A stretch of DNA of 64,000 nucleotides, taken from positions 143,628-207,627 of the forward strand of contig JBMOQX010000073.1 in NCBI GenBank assembly GCA_049322755.1, read 5' to 3'. Numbering within the stretch: position 1 is the first letter of the stretch; each line of letters begins with the position of its first letter. This stretch comes from DATIUV01 sp049322755 (GTDB taxonomy: Bacteria > Pseudomonadota > Gammaproteobacteria > Burkholderiales > UBA6910). A program made the translations under genes and the position numbers. The notes under the pieces were generated by a model. The model searched no databases and had not been told where the DNA came from. It saw only the letters and a program-made list of their open reading frames with translations. This document shows positions 8,229-16,334 of this stretch, one piece after another.

Positions 8229-9670
8229 GCAGCCTGCCGCTGGTGCTGGTGGTGGACGACGAGCCGCGCTCGCAGGAGGCGCTGCGGCGCACCCTGGAGG
8301 AGGACTTCGACGTCCTCACCGCGGCCGACGCCGGCCAGGCCCACGCCGTGCTCGCCCGGGAAATGGTGCAGGTGATCCTGTGCGACCAGCGCATGCCGGG
8401 CCAGAGCGGCGTGCAGTTCCTGCGGCAGGTACGCGAGGAGTGGCCGGACGTGGTGCGCATCATCATCTCCGGCTACACCGACGCCGAGGACATCATTGCC
8501 GGCATCAACGAGGCCGGCATCTACCAGTTCATCCTCAAGCCCTGGCAGCCGGAGGCCCTGCTGCTCGGCGTGAAGAACGCCGCCCGCCTCTACGACCTGC
8601 AGCTGCAGACCCAGGAGCTCAACGTGGAGCTGAAGACCGCCGCGCCGGTGCTGGCCCGGCGCATCAACGGCAGGCGGGCGCTGGCGCGCTCGCTGGGGGA
8701 CCTGTCGCAGATCCGCCGCGGCCCCGGCAGCCCGATGCAGCAGCTGTGCGACATGGTGGAGCGGGTGGCGTGCTACGACCTGCCGATCCTGGTCACCGGG
8801 GAGTCGGGCACCGGCAAGGAGCTGGTGGCGCGCGGCATCCACTACCGCAGCCCGCGCGCCGAGCGGGCGTTCGTGGTGGAGAACTGCGCCGCGGTCCCCG
8901 ACCAGCTGCTGGAGTCGGAGCTCTTCGGCCACAAGCGCGGCGCCTTCACCGGCGCCTATGAGGACCGCATCGGCCTGTTCCAGCAGGCCGACGGCGGCAC
9001 CATCTTTCTCGACGAGGTGGGCGAGACCTCCCCGGCGTTCCAGTCCAAGCTGCTGCGGGTGCTGCAGGACGGCGAGATCCGCCCGGTGGGCAGCAGCCGG
9101 TCGTTGCAGGTGGACGTGCGCGTGATCTCGGCCACCAACCGCGATTTGGACCGGGACATCCGCTCCGGGCGCTTTCGCGAGGATCTCTACTACCGGCTCT
9201 CGACGGTGGCGGTGCACGTGCCGCCGCTGCGCGAGCGCGTCATGGACGTTGCGCCGATCGCGGAGGCCGCGCTGGAGAAGGCGATGCGCACGCTCGGCAA
9301 GCAGGTGGCCGGCTTCACCGAAGAGGCGCTCGAGTGCATGAAGGCCTACCGCTGGCCGGGCAACGTGCGCGAACTGCAGAACGAGGTGACGCGGATGCTG
9401 GCGCTGGCGACCGAGCCGCGTCTGGGCGCCGAGCTGCTCTCGCCGCGGGTGGTGCGGGCGGCCGCGCAGGAGGAGGAGCGCGACGTCGAGCAGCTGCTGG
9501 GCGTCGACGGCTCGCTGCGCGAGCGCATGGAGGCGCTGGAAGCGCGGGTGCTCAAGGAGACGCTGATCCGCCACCGCTGGAACAAGACCCGCGCAGCGTC
9601 GGAGCTGGGCCTGTCGCGCGTCGGGCTGCGGGCCAAGCTGGCGCGCTACGGCCTGGAGCGGAAGCTGTGA
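8225..9670 (+). CDS. hoxA: HoxA, NtrC-family activator of hydrogenase genes
   Basis: HoxA is the sigma-54-dependent response regulator that activates hydrogenase promoters. The 481-residue protein has a complete receiver domain (acidic pocket VVDDE, phosphoacceptor D54 in CDQRMPG, conserved Lys in LKPW). Its AAA+ domain has Walker A GESGTGKE, an intact GAFTGA sigma-54 loop at residues 239-244, and GGTIFLDEVGE. A Fis-type helix-turn-helix C-terminus (RAASELGLSRVGLRAK) completes it. It is tightly packed between hypX and hoxB with four-base overlaps on both sides, so sensor, regulator and maturation genes are probably co-transcribed. In the Cupriavidus system unphosphorylated HoxA is active and kinase HoxJ restrains it; I infer the same here. 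Confidence 0.94.
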   Translation: MSSLPLVLVVDDEPRSQEALRRTLEEDFDVLTAADAGQAHAVLAREMVQVILCDQRMPGQSGVQFLRQVREEWPDVVRIIISGYTDAEDIIAGINEAGIYQFILKPWQPEALLLGVKNAARLYDLQLQTQELNVELKTAAPVLARRINGRRALARSLGDLSQIRRGPGSPMQQLCDMVERVACYDLPILVTGESGTGKELVARGIHYRSPRAERAFVVENCAAVPDQLLESELFGHKRGAFTGAYEDRIGLFQQADGGTIFLDEVGETSPAFQSKLLRVLQDGEIRPVGSSRSLQVDVRVISATNRDLDRDIRSGRFREDLYYRLSTVAVHVPPLRERVMDVAPIAEAALEKAMRTLGKQVAGFTEEALECMKAYRWPGNVRELQNEVTRMLALATEPRLGAELLSPRVVRAAAQEEERDVEQLLGVDGSLRERMEALEARVLKETLIRHRWNKTRAASELGLSRVGLRAKLARYGLERKL

Positions 9671-10677
9671 ACGCCCGGCGTGTGAACGTCGTATGGCTGC
9701 AATCGGGCGGCTGCGGCGGCTGCAGCATGTCGCTGCTGTGCGCCGACTCCCGCGACCTGCTCGGCATGCTGGCGAGCGTCGGCATCCGGCTGCTGTGGCA
9801 CCCGGCGCTGTCCGAAGCAAGCGGCCGGGAGGCGCTGGCGATCCTGGAACGCTGCGCCGACGGGCGCGAGCGGCTGGACGTGCTCTGCGTCGAGGGCGCG
9901 CTGCTGCGCGGACCCAACGGCAGCGGGCGCTTCCACCTGCTGGCGGGCAGCGGCACGCCGATGATCGAGTGGGTCGAGCGCCTGGCGCGGGTGGCGCGGT
10001 ACGCGGTGGCGGTGGGCAGCTGCGCCGCCTACGGCGGCGTCGCCTCGGCCGGGCCGAATCCGACCGACGCCTGCGGGCTGCAGTTCGAGGCCGACCAGCG
10101 CGGCGGCCTGATGGGCGAGGGGTTCCGCGCGGGCGCCGGTCTGCCGGTGGTCAACGTCGCCGGCTGCCCGACCCACCCCGGCTGGGTGGTGGACACGCTC
10201 ATGGCGATCGCGCTGGGCGGGCTCGCCGAGGGCGACCTCGACGGCGTCGGCCGGCCGCGCCACTACGCCGACCACCTGGTGCACCACGGCTGCGCGCGCA
10301 ACGAGTACTACGAATTCAAGGCCAGCGCCGAGAAGCCGTCCGACCTCGGCTGCATGATGGAGCACATGGGCTGCAAGGGCACCCAGGCCCACGCCGACTG
10401 CAACACGCGGCTGTGGAACGGCGGCGGCTCGTGCACGTGCGGCGGCTACGCCTGCGTCTCGTGCACCGAGCCCGGCTTCGAGGAGCCCGGCCACCCGTTC
10501 GCCACCACGCCGAAGGTCGCCGGCATCCCCGTGGGGCTGCCCACCGACATGCCCAAGGCCTGGTTCGTCGCGCTCGCCGCGCTGTCCAAGTCGGCCACGC
10601 CGAAGCGAGTGCGCGAGAATGCCGTGGCGGACCACCAGGTGGTGACGCCGGCGCTCAAGAAGACCCGGCTCGGCTGA
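9667..10677 (+). CDS. hoxB: HoxB/HupU, regulatory (H2-sensing) hydrogenase small subunit
   Basis: This is the small subunit of the H2 sensor, carrying three iron-sulfur clusters. The 336-residue protein begins directly with the cluster domain (WLQSGGCGGCSMS, C16 and C19). It has no twin-arginine signal peptide, as expected for cytoplasmic sensor hydrogenases. Further ligand motifs visible are GSCAAYGG, VAGCPTHPGW, the distal HxxC motif (VHHGCARN), and the medial-cluster cysteines (GCKGTQAHADCN, CVSCTEPGF). The GTG at 9667 overlaps the hoxA stop; a second GTG at 9682 is an alternative start. Its partner hoxC follows after a 195-base spacer holding inverted-repeat element C, unusual for two subunits of one complex. 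Confidence 0.94.
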   Translation: MNARRVNVVWLQSGGCGGCSMSLLCADSRDLLGMLASVGIRLLWHPALSEASGREALAILERCADGRERLDVLCVEGALLRGPNGSGRFHLLAGSGTPMIEWVERLARVARYAVAVGSCAAYGGVASAGPNPTDACGLQFEADQRGGLMGEGFRAGAGLPVVNVAGCPTHPGWVVDTLMAIALGGLAEGDLDGVGRPRHYADHLVHHGCARNEYYEFKASAEKPSDLGCMMEHMGCKGTQAHADCNTRLWNGGGSCTCGGYACVSCTEPGFEEPGHPFATTPKVAGIPVGLPTDMPKAWFVALAALSKSATPKRVRENAVADHQVVTPALKKTRLG

Positions 10678-10696
10678 CGGCGGCTCTCCCGGGATC

Positions 10697-10775
10697 GAAC
10701 CGCCAAGGACGCGAAGGAAACCGGCCATCATGCCTGGGCCCCATGAATGCTTTCCCTCGCGCCCCTGGCGGTTCC
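10697..10775. repeat. Inverted-repeat element C (hoxB-hoxC spacer)
   Basis: Arms 10697-10720 and 10751-10775 are inverted copies matching at about 21 of 25 positions, built on the unit CCGCCAAGGACGCGAAGG. This is the same unit family as the inner tier of element A. It sits between the two subunit genes of the sensor hydrogenase. Confidence 0.75.
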
Positions 10776-10872
10776 ATGCTCCTGTCTTTCCCGGCGCCCG
10801 CCGCGGCCCGGTATCTGCCATCCGGCTCGTGCTTTCTCCGCGGACGCCGCGGCGGTGCGTGAGGGTCCGGCG

Positions 10873-12321
10873 ATGACCCGGCTCGTGGTCGGCCCGTTCA
10901 ACCGCGTCGAGGGTGACCTGGAAGTGACGCTGGAGGTGCGCGACGGCCGTGTCGCCGAGGCGCGGGTGAACTCGCCGCTGTACCGCGGCTTCGAGCAGAT
11001 CCTGTGCGGCAAGCACCCGCTCGATGCGCTGGTGTTCGCCCCGCGCATCTGCGGCATCTGCTCGGTGTCGCAGTCGGTGGCCGCCGCAACGGCGCTGGCC
11101 GGCCTGAGCGGGGTCGCGGTTCCGGCCAACGGCCGGGTCGCGGTGAACCTGATGCTGGCGGCGGAGAACCTGGCCGACCATTTCACCCACTTCTACCTGT
11201 TCTTCATGCCGGACTTCGCACGCGAGAGCTATCGCGGCCGCCCCTGGTTCGCCGCGGCAGCGCGGCGCTTCAAGGCGGTGGAGGGCAGCGCCGCCGCCGA
11301 GGCGATTCCGGCGCGCGCCGCGTTCCTGCACCTGATGGGCATCCTCGCCGGCAAGTGGCCCCACACGCTGGCGGTGCAGCCGGGGGGCTCGGCGCGGCCG
11401 ATTGAGCGCGGCGAGGCGCTGCGCCTGATCGCGATCCTGGCGGAGTTCCGCGCCTGGTGCGAGCGGCGGCTGTTCGGCGACGCCCTGGAGGCGGTGGCCG
11501 GCCTGTCCAGCTGCGCGGAGCTGGACGCGTGGATCGACGCGCGCCCCGCCGAGGCCGGCGACTTCCGCCTGTTCCTGGAGATCGCGCGCGACCTCGACCT
11601 GGCCGCGCTGGGGCGCGCCGACGACTGCTTCCTTTCCTACGGCACCTATCCGCAGGCCGACGGCCCGCTGTTCGCCGCCGGCGTCTGGGACGGCGGCCCG
11701 GGAGACGTCGATGCGGCGGCGATTCGCGAGGACCTCGCGTGCAGCTGGATGGACGGCCCGGTCGAGCCGCTGCACCCTTCCCGCGGGGTGACCGCGCCGC
11801 TTGCCGACAAGCCCGGCGCCTACAGCTGGTGCAAGGCGCCGCGCCTCGCCGGGCGGCCGATGGAAACCGGCGCGCTGGCGCGCCAGGTGGTGGCCGGGCA
11901 TCCGCTGATCCGCGACCTGGTGGCGCAGGCCGGCGGCAACGTCGTGGCGCGCGTCGTGGCGCGGCTGCTGGAGATCGCGCGGGTGCTGCCGGCGATGGAG
12001 CGCTGGGTGCGGGAGCTGGAGCCCGGCGCGCCGTTCTGCGGCCACGCGCCGCTTCCGGCCGAGGGCGCCGCCTGCGGCCTGACCGAGTCGGCGCGCGGCA
12101 GCCTGGGCCACTGGCTGACGGTGGCGCGGGGCGCCATCGCCGGTTACCAGATCGTCTCTCCCACCACCTGGAACTTCTCGCCGCGCGACGCCGGCGGGCG
12201 GCCGGGGCCGCTGGAGCGGGCGCTGGTGGGGGCGCCGGCGGCGGCCGGTGAAGAAACCCCGCTCGCCGTGCAGCACGTGGTGCGATCATTCGATCCGTGC
12301 ATGGTGTGCACGGTGCATTGA
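10873..12321 (+). CDS. hoxC: HoxC/HupV, regulatory hydrogenase large subunit
   Basis: This is the large, NiFe-site subunit of the H2 sensor. The 482-residue protein carries the N-terminal nickel motif RICGIC (C60, C63) and the C-terminal motif DPCMVCTVH (C476, C479). It stops exactly at the histidine, with no C-terminal extension. That is the hallmark of sensory hydrogenases, which need no maturation endopeptidase, and contrasts with the catalytic large subunit at 17424. The ATG is preceded by GAGGGTCC. Neighbours are hoxB upstream and nikR 20 bases downstream. H2 bound here is expected to signal to HoxJ. Confidence 0.95.
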   Translation: MTRLVVGPFNRVEGDLEVTLEVRDGRVAEARVNSPLYRGFEQILCGKHPLDALVFAPRICGICSVSQSVAAATALAGLSGVAVPANGRVAVNLMLAAENLADHFTHFYLFFMPDFARESYRGRPWFAAAARRFKAVEGSAAAEAIPARAAFLHLMGILAGKWPHTLAVQPGGSARPIERGEALRLIAILAEFRAWCERRLFGDALEAVAGLSSCAELDAWIDARPAEAGDFRLFLEIARDLDLAALGRADDCFLSYGTYPQADGPLFAAGVWDGGPGDVDAAAIREDLACSWMDGPVEPLHPSRGVTAPLADKPGAYSWCKAPRLAGRPMETGALARQVVAGHPLIRDLVAQAGGNVVARVVARLLEIARVLPAMERWVRELEPGAPFCGHAPLPAEGAACGLTESARGSLGHWLTVARGAIAGYQIVSPTTWNFSPRDAGGRPGPLERALVGAPAAAGEETPLAVQHVVRSFDPCMVCTVH

Positions 12322-12341
12322 CCGCCCCAGGGGAGCTTGCC

Positions 12342-12788
12342 ATGGAACGCTTCACCATCTCGCTCGACGCCAGGCTGGCGAAGGAATTCGACCGCCTGAT
12401 CCGCGCCAAGGGCTACGAGAACCGCTCCGAGGCGGTGCGCGACATCCTGCGCCAGCAGCTGGAGGCGCACCGGCTGCAGGCGCAAGAGGCGCCGCACTGC
12501 ATCGCCAGCCTGTCCTACGTCTACAACCATCACGAGCGCGATCTCGCCGAGCGCATGACCTCGATGCAGCACCGGCGCCACGACCTCACGGTCTCCACCA
12601 TGCACGCGCATCTGGACCACGACAACTGCCTGGAGACGGTGATCCTGCGCGGGCCCACCGCCGAGGTGCGGCGCTTCGCCGAGGCCCTGATCGCCGAGCG
12701 CGGGGTGCGCCACGGCCGGCTCAACCTGATCCCGGCCGACGTCGAGGCCGGCCATCACCACCACGTGCACTCCAGGCCCAAGAGCTGA
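12342..12788 (+). CDS. nikR: NikR, nickel-responsive ribbon-helix-helix regulator
   Basis: NikR is a tetrameric repressor or activator that binds DNA when its regulatory domain binds nickel. The 148-residue protein has an N-terminal ribbon-helix-helix (ERFTISLDARLAKEFDRLI, then GYENRSEAVRDILR). Its ACT-like metal domain has the expected ligands (a His in VYNHHER; HAH followed by a Cys in STMHAHLDHDNC). A His-rich tail, GHHHHVHSR, follows. It sits between the sensor large subunit and the kinase, overlapping the latter by one base, so it is wired into the hydrogen-sensing operon. A likely target is the nickel permease hoxN at 32261, which has a dyad upstream. Confidence 0.94.
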   Translation: MERFTISLDARLAKEFDRLIRAKGYENRSEAVRDILRQQLEAHRLQAQEAPHCIASLSYVYNHHERDLAERMTSMQHRRHDLTVSTMHAHLDHDNCLETVILRGPTAEVRRFAEALIAERGVRHGRLNLIPADVEAGHHHHVHSRPKS

Positions 12789-14191
12789 TGGACGACGCCT
12801 CCGCCAAGAGCCAGTCGCGCCGCCGCGCCCGCATCCGGGAGGCGACGGCGCGGGCGCGCGCCCTCGGGCCGCAGGCGGTGCGGCCGTCGCCGGCGATGGC
12901 GGGCCTGGACGAGGCCATGTGGATCGAGGTGATCCGCAAGATGGAGGAGGTCTACGCCGACCTGCTCAAGCACGAGGTGGCGCTGGAGGAGAAGAACGCC
13001 GAGCTGGAGGACTCGCAGAACTTCATCCTCGGCGTGCTGCGCTCGATGTCGGACGTGGTGATCGTCTGCGACCGGCTCGGCCGCATCCAGGAGGTCAACC
13101 CGGCGCTGGCGCGCACCACGGGCCGCGGCGAGGCGGAGCTGAAGGGCCGGCCGGTGGCGGATCTCATCGCCGATGCCGCGTCGGGCCGCCGGCTGGAGCA
13201 GATGCTGAAGCACCCCAGCGGCGGGACCGTGAGCGATTGCGAGATCCAGCTGATCGGCGCCGACGCGATGCCGGTGCCGGTGACGGTGAACTGCACGCCG
13301 CGCTTCAACGGCGTCGGCAAGCTGGTGGGGCTGACGCTGACCGGCCGCCCCCTGGGCGAGCTGCGGCGCGCCTATCAGCAGCTGCGCCAGACCCACGAGG
13401 AGCTGAAGCGCGCGCAGCAGCAGCTGGTGCACTCCGAGAAGATGGCGTCGCTGGGCCTGCTGGTGGCGGGCGTGGCGCACGAACTGAACAACCCGATCAG
13501 CTTCGTGCTGGGCAACGCGCACGCGTTGAAGCGCTACCTGCAGCGCATCGGGGAGTACCTCGACGCGGTGCACGCGGGCCGGCCGGCGGAGGAGCTGGGC
13601 CGGCTGCGCGCCCGGCTGCGCATCGACCGCATCCGCGGCGACCTGGAGCCGCTCATCGATGGCACCGTCGAAGGCGCCGAGCGCACCCGCGACATCGTCG
13701 ACGCGCTCAAGCGCTTCTCCGCCGTGGATCGCGACGAGGAGCAGGTCTTCGACCTCGCCGAGGTGGTGGAGCGGGCGCTGCACTGGGTGACGCGCGCCGC
13801 GCCGGCGCGGGTGCGGGTCGAGTCCGCGCTGCCGCAGCGGCTGCCGGTGCGGGGCTCGGCGGGGCGCATGCAGCAGGTGGTGGTGAACCTGGTGCAGAAC
13901 GCCATCGACAGTCTGGACCGGCGCGACGACGGCGCGGTGAGCGTGACCGGCGAGGCCGGCGACGGGCGCGTGCGGGTGCGCGTGCGCGACAACGGGCCCG
14001 GCATTCCGGCGGAGCATCTGTCGCGCGTGTTCGACCCGTTCTTCACCACCAAGCCGGTGGGCAAGGGCACCGGGCTCGGGCTGTCCATCAGCTACGGCAT
14101 CGTCGAGCGCCACGGCGGCCGGCTGAGCGCCGCAAACCACCCGGAGGGCGGTGCCGTCTTTACCCTGGTATTGCCGCTGGCGGAAGGGTAG
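12788..14191 (+). CDS. hoxJ: HoxJ/HupT, sensor histidine kinase of the H2 signalling chain
   Basis: HoxJ receives the H2 signal from the regulatory hydrogenase and controls HoxA by phosphorylation. The 467-residue soluble protein has no membrane segment. A coiled-coil-like stretch (VYADLLKHEVALEEKNAELE) precedes a PAS domain (about residues 85-200), which is the expected site of contact with the sensor. The kinase core follows, with H-box VAHELNNP (H231), N-box NLVQNAIDSL, G1 DNGPGI and G2 GTGLGLSISYG. The ATG overlaps the nikR stop by one base. It ends region 1; GC content drops visibly just downstream. Confidence 0.93.
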   Translation: MDDASAKSQSRRRARIREATARARALGPQAVRPSPAMAGLDEAMWIEVIRKMEEVYADLLKHEVALEEKNAELEDSQNFILGVLRSMSDVVIVCDRLGRIQEVNPALARTTGRGEAELKGRPVADLIADAASGRRLEQMLKHPSGGTVSDCEIQLIGADAMPVPVTVNCTPRFNGVGKLVGLTLTGRPLGELRRAYQQLRQTHEELKRAQQQLVHSEKMASLGLLVAGVAHELNNPISFVLGNAHALKRYLQRIGEYLDAVHAGRPAEELGRLRARLRIDRIRGDLEPLIDGTVEGAERTRDIVDALKRFSAVDRDEEQVFDLAEVVERALHWVTRAAPARVRVESALPQRLPVRGSAGRMQQVVVNLVQNAIDSLDRRDDGAVSVTGEAGDGRVRVRVRDNGPGIPAEHLSRVFDPFFTTKPVGKGTGLGLSISYGIVERHGGRLSAANHPEGGAVFTLVLPLAEG

Positions 14192-14389
14192 GAAGCTTCC
14201 GCCGTTTCCTCTTGAACGGCTGCCGGGTTTCCGGCGCCGCTGCCCTGCTGCGAACCTTCGAAAAAGCAACGGAAAGACGCTTCGACGCGGGGGTAGTGCA
14301 GTCTTCAACATTTCCGGCAATCTTGCCTGTTTTCAATGACAAGCCAAGAGGTGCTAATATCATTTGCAATACGCAAACTGGATAGGCAT

Positions 14390-15862
14390 ATGGCTGACCC
14401 TCGGGAATGGAACGTCCTGCTCTTGGGGCCGCTGTTCATCAGCGACAAGACCATTCGCAGGCGCTTGGGCAACGATTACAACATACACGTCGCCGATTCT
14501 TCCGCGCGGGCGATCCAGCTAATTGGAAAGGTCGAGCCCGATGTCGTGTTGTCCGAGCAAACGCTGCTGGATGGACGCGGGGTGGATTTTCTGCAGCAAC
14601 TCCGTGTGATGCATCCCAACATCATTCGGATTCTGGTGCTGGCACAAACGCGACGGGAAGAGATCATCAAGGCGATCAACGAAGCCGCGGTCTATCAAGT
14701 GGTCGTCGCGCCCCTGGAACCGGAGCAGACCAGCCTGATGTTGAAGCGGGCGTTGGAGACCCGGGAACTTGCGCGGATACATCGCTATTTGAGCCGTGAG
14801 CTCAAGTTTGCCGATGCGGTCCTGCATCGGGAAAACGAAAAGATGACGGGCCTCTTGAGGGAAACTTACGAATTCGACAAGCTGGTTTTCTGCAGCAGCG
14901 CGATGGCGGAAGTCTGCAATCTGGCCAAAAAGGCGGCGGTGACCGACCTTCCTGTTCTCATCCAGGGAGAGACAGGAACCGGCAAGGAGTTGTTGGCGCG
15001 GGCGATCCACCTTTTCAGCGGACGCCACAAGCAGATTTTTCTGGCCCAGAACTGCGGCGCACTGGCTGACAGCCTGCTCCAGTCGGAGCTGTTCGGGCAC
15101 AAGCGGGGCGCGTTCACAAATGCCGTGAGCGATCGCCTCGGGTTGTTCGTGGCTGCCGACGGCGGCACAGTGTTCCTGGACGAGATTTCCGAGATATCCC
15201 CGGCCATGCAGGTCAGCCTTCTGCGCTTCCTTCAGGAAGGAGAAGTGAAGCCCGTGGGGTCCGACCAGAGTCGCCGAACCAATGTGCGCATCATCGCGGC
15301 AGCCAATCGGCCTCTGCTCCAGTTGGTGGAGGAAGGCAGTTTCCGGCGCGACCTCTACTACCGGCTAAGGGGCTTCGAGCTGCTGATGCCGCCCCTGCGG
15401 GACCGGCCGGAGGACATCCCGGTCCTCGCCGATTTCTTGGTCAAGAAGTATGCGGAGAAGACTGGGCGCCGGATTCCCGGCATCACGGTCGAAGCGATGC
15501 ACAAGCTGAAGGCGTATGCGTTTCCCGGAAACGTGCGCGAGCTCGAGAACGAGGCGCGTCGCATGGTCGCCGTGGTGGAGGACGGAGAGTTCATCACGGC
15601 CAAACACCTCTCCCCGGAGATCGCCAAGAGCCGTCCCCGGCCAGGAGGGCCCCTGGGGGTGGGCGCCAATCTGAACGGCGCCACGCTCAAGGAGCGCGTC
15701 GAGCACCTGGAAGTGCTGCTCATCAGGGAGGCGCTTGAGCGCCACAACTGGAACCACTCACGCGCCTCGCGCGAGCTCGGCCTGTCACGCGTGGGGCTCG
15801 CCAACAAAATCAAGCGCTACAACCTCAATCGAATCGACTTTCAGGAAAACTCCCGTGGGTGA
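14390..15862 (+). CDS. NtrC-family activator with degenerate receiver and GAFTNA loop
   Basis: This 490-residue HoxA paralogue probably activates the sigma-54 promoter of the hydrogenase operon just downstream. The receiver-like domain has lost its key residues. The acidic pocket is replaced (LLLGPLF), the phosphoacceptor Asp is Glu (E56, in LSEQTLLDG), and the conserved Lys is Ala (VVAPLEPE). The AAA+ domain keeps Walker A GETGTGKE and GGTVFLDEISE, but the sigma-54 loop reads GAFTNA (residues 240-245) instead of GAFTGA. The C-terminal Fis-type helix-turn-helix (ASRELGLSRVGLANK) is close to that of HoxA. In-frame starts at 14336 (ATG) and 14351 (GTG) are possible; ATG 14390 matches the domain start. 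A TAATAT box at about 14355 may be its -10 element. Upstream 14192-14389 holds nothing else I can name. Confidence 0.9.
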   Translation: MADPREWNVLLLGPLFISDKTIRRRLGNDYNIHVADSSARAIQLIGKVEPDVVLSEQTLLDGRGVDFLQQLRVMHPNIIRILVLAQTRREEIIKAINEAAVYQVVVAPLEPEQTSLMLKRALETRELARIHRYLSRELKFADAVLHRENEKMTGLLRETYEFDKLVFCSSAMAEVCNLAKKAAVTDLPVLIQGETGTGKELLARAIHLFSGRHKQIFLAQNCGALADSLLQSELFGHKRGAFTNAVSDRLGLFVAADGGTVFLDEISEISPAMQVSLLRFLQEGEVKPVGSDQSRRTNVRIIAAANRPLLQLVEEGSFRRDLYYRLRGFELLMPPLRDRPEDIPVLADFLVKKYAEKTGRRIPGITVEAMHKLKAYAFPGNVRELENEARRMVAVVEDGEFITAKHLSPEIAKSRPRPGGPLGVGANLNGATLKERVEHLEVLLIREALERHNWNHSRASRELGLSRVGLANKIKRYNLNRIDFQENSRG

Positions 15863-16088
15863 CGACGACAGCCTGCTGCCGGGATCCGCGCTGCGCTTCC
15901 CTTGCTCCAGGGTCTATCCGGCGCGCTCGCCGGGAGGTTTTCGGGATCTCGGCGTCACCGCCTTGGCGCGGCACCTCGGCCTTCAGGAGTGGCAGCTTAA
16001 CGGCCATTGGTGCAGTCGCTGTCAAGGCATCTGGTTCGGATATACCCTGGAAACCCAATGTCCACGCTGCAGCAATCGACACGGGTGA
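15855..16088 (+). CDS. Small zinc-ribbon-like protein
   Basis: This 77-residue protein is of unknown function. Its C-terminus has two CxxC knuckles (HWCSRCQGIWF and TQCPRCSN) separated by about 13 residues, a zinc-ribbon or rubredoxin-like metal site. It begins with GTG overlapping the end of the upstream activator by 8 bases, so it is probably translated with it. The position between the activator and the hydrogenase promoter suggests a regulatory or maturation role in the same system; that is inference. The alternative reading frames over this stretch lack recognisable features. Confidence 0.6.
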   Translation: MGDDDSLLPGSALRFPCSRVYPARSPGGFRDLGVTALARHLGLQEWQLNGHWCSRCQGIWFGYTLETQCPRCSNRHG

Positions 16089-16179
16089 TTCGGACACGCG
16101 GCCGGCAAATTCGCGCCCCGCGCCGCAACGCAGCATAACCTCTTCATTCTGACCGCCAAATCTGCGGGAACAGTGCAAA

Positions 16180-16227
16180 GCTAATTAGCAACCATTTCGC
16201 TACTGCAAATACCGTAAGCAGTTGATC
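16180..16227 (+). promoter_or_regulatory. Candidate upstream activator and IHF region
   Basis: A perfect 10-bp palindrome, GCTAATTAGC (16180-16189), is centred about 160 bases upstream of the predicted start site of the sigma-54 promoter. That is a common distance for enhancer-binding sites of hydrogenase activators. At 16215-16227 TAAGCAGTTGATC matches the reverse IHF consensus at 12 of 13 positions. An IHF bend between enhancer and promoter would be typical. Both calls rest on short motifs. Confidence 0.4.
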
Positions 16228-16318
16228 GACCGGCCGGCACTCGTTCGGCGGTTCACAGGGCATACGTAACCTCATCAATTTCAACCCGTTCATTGTTGCG
16301 CGCGGCAATCAATGGCGA

Positions 16319-16334
16319 TGGCACGCGCCTTGCG
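16319..16334 (+). promoter_or_regulatory. Sigma-54 (-24/-12) promoter of the Group 1h hydrogenase operon
   Basis: TGGCACGCGCCTTGCG matches the sigma-54 consensus TGGCACG-N4-TTGC at every fixed position, with the correct 10 bases between GG (-24) and GC (-12). The predicted transcript starts near 16345, about 80 bases before the small-subunit start at 16424. The 335-base gap 16089-16423 holds this promoter and the candidate enhancer region and no gene. Confidence 0.88.

Noticed and set aside
9646..12276. 876-codon minus-strand open frame across hoxB and hoxC
   Set aside because: Runs through two confidently identified genes and an inverted repeat; composition is typical of antisense frames in high-GC DNA.
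15859..16152. 97-codon ATG frame overlapping the zinc-ribbon gene
   Set aside because: The other frame has paired CxxC knuckles and couples to the upstream gene; this one has random composition.
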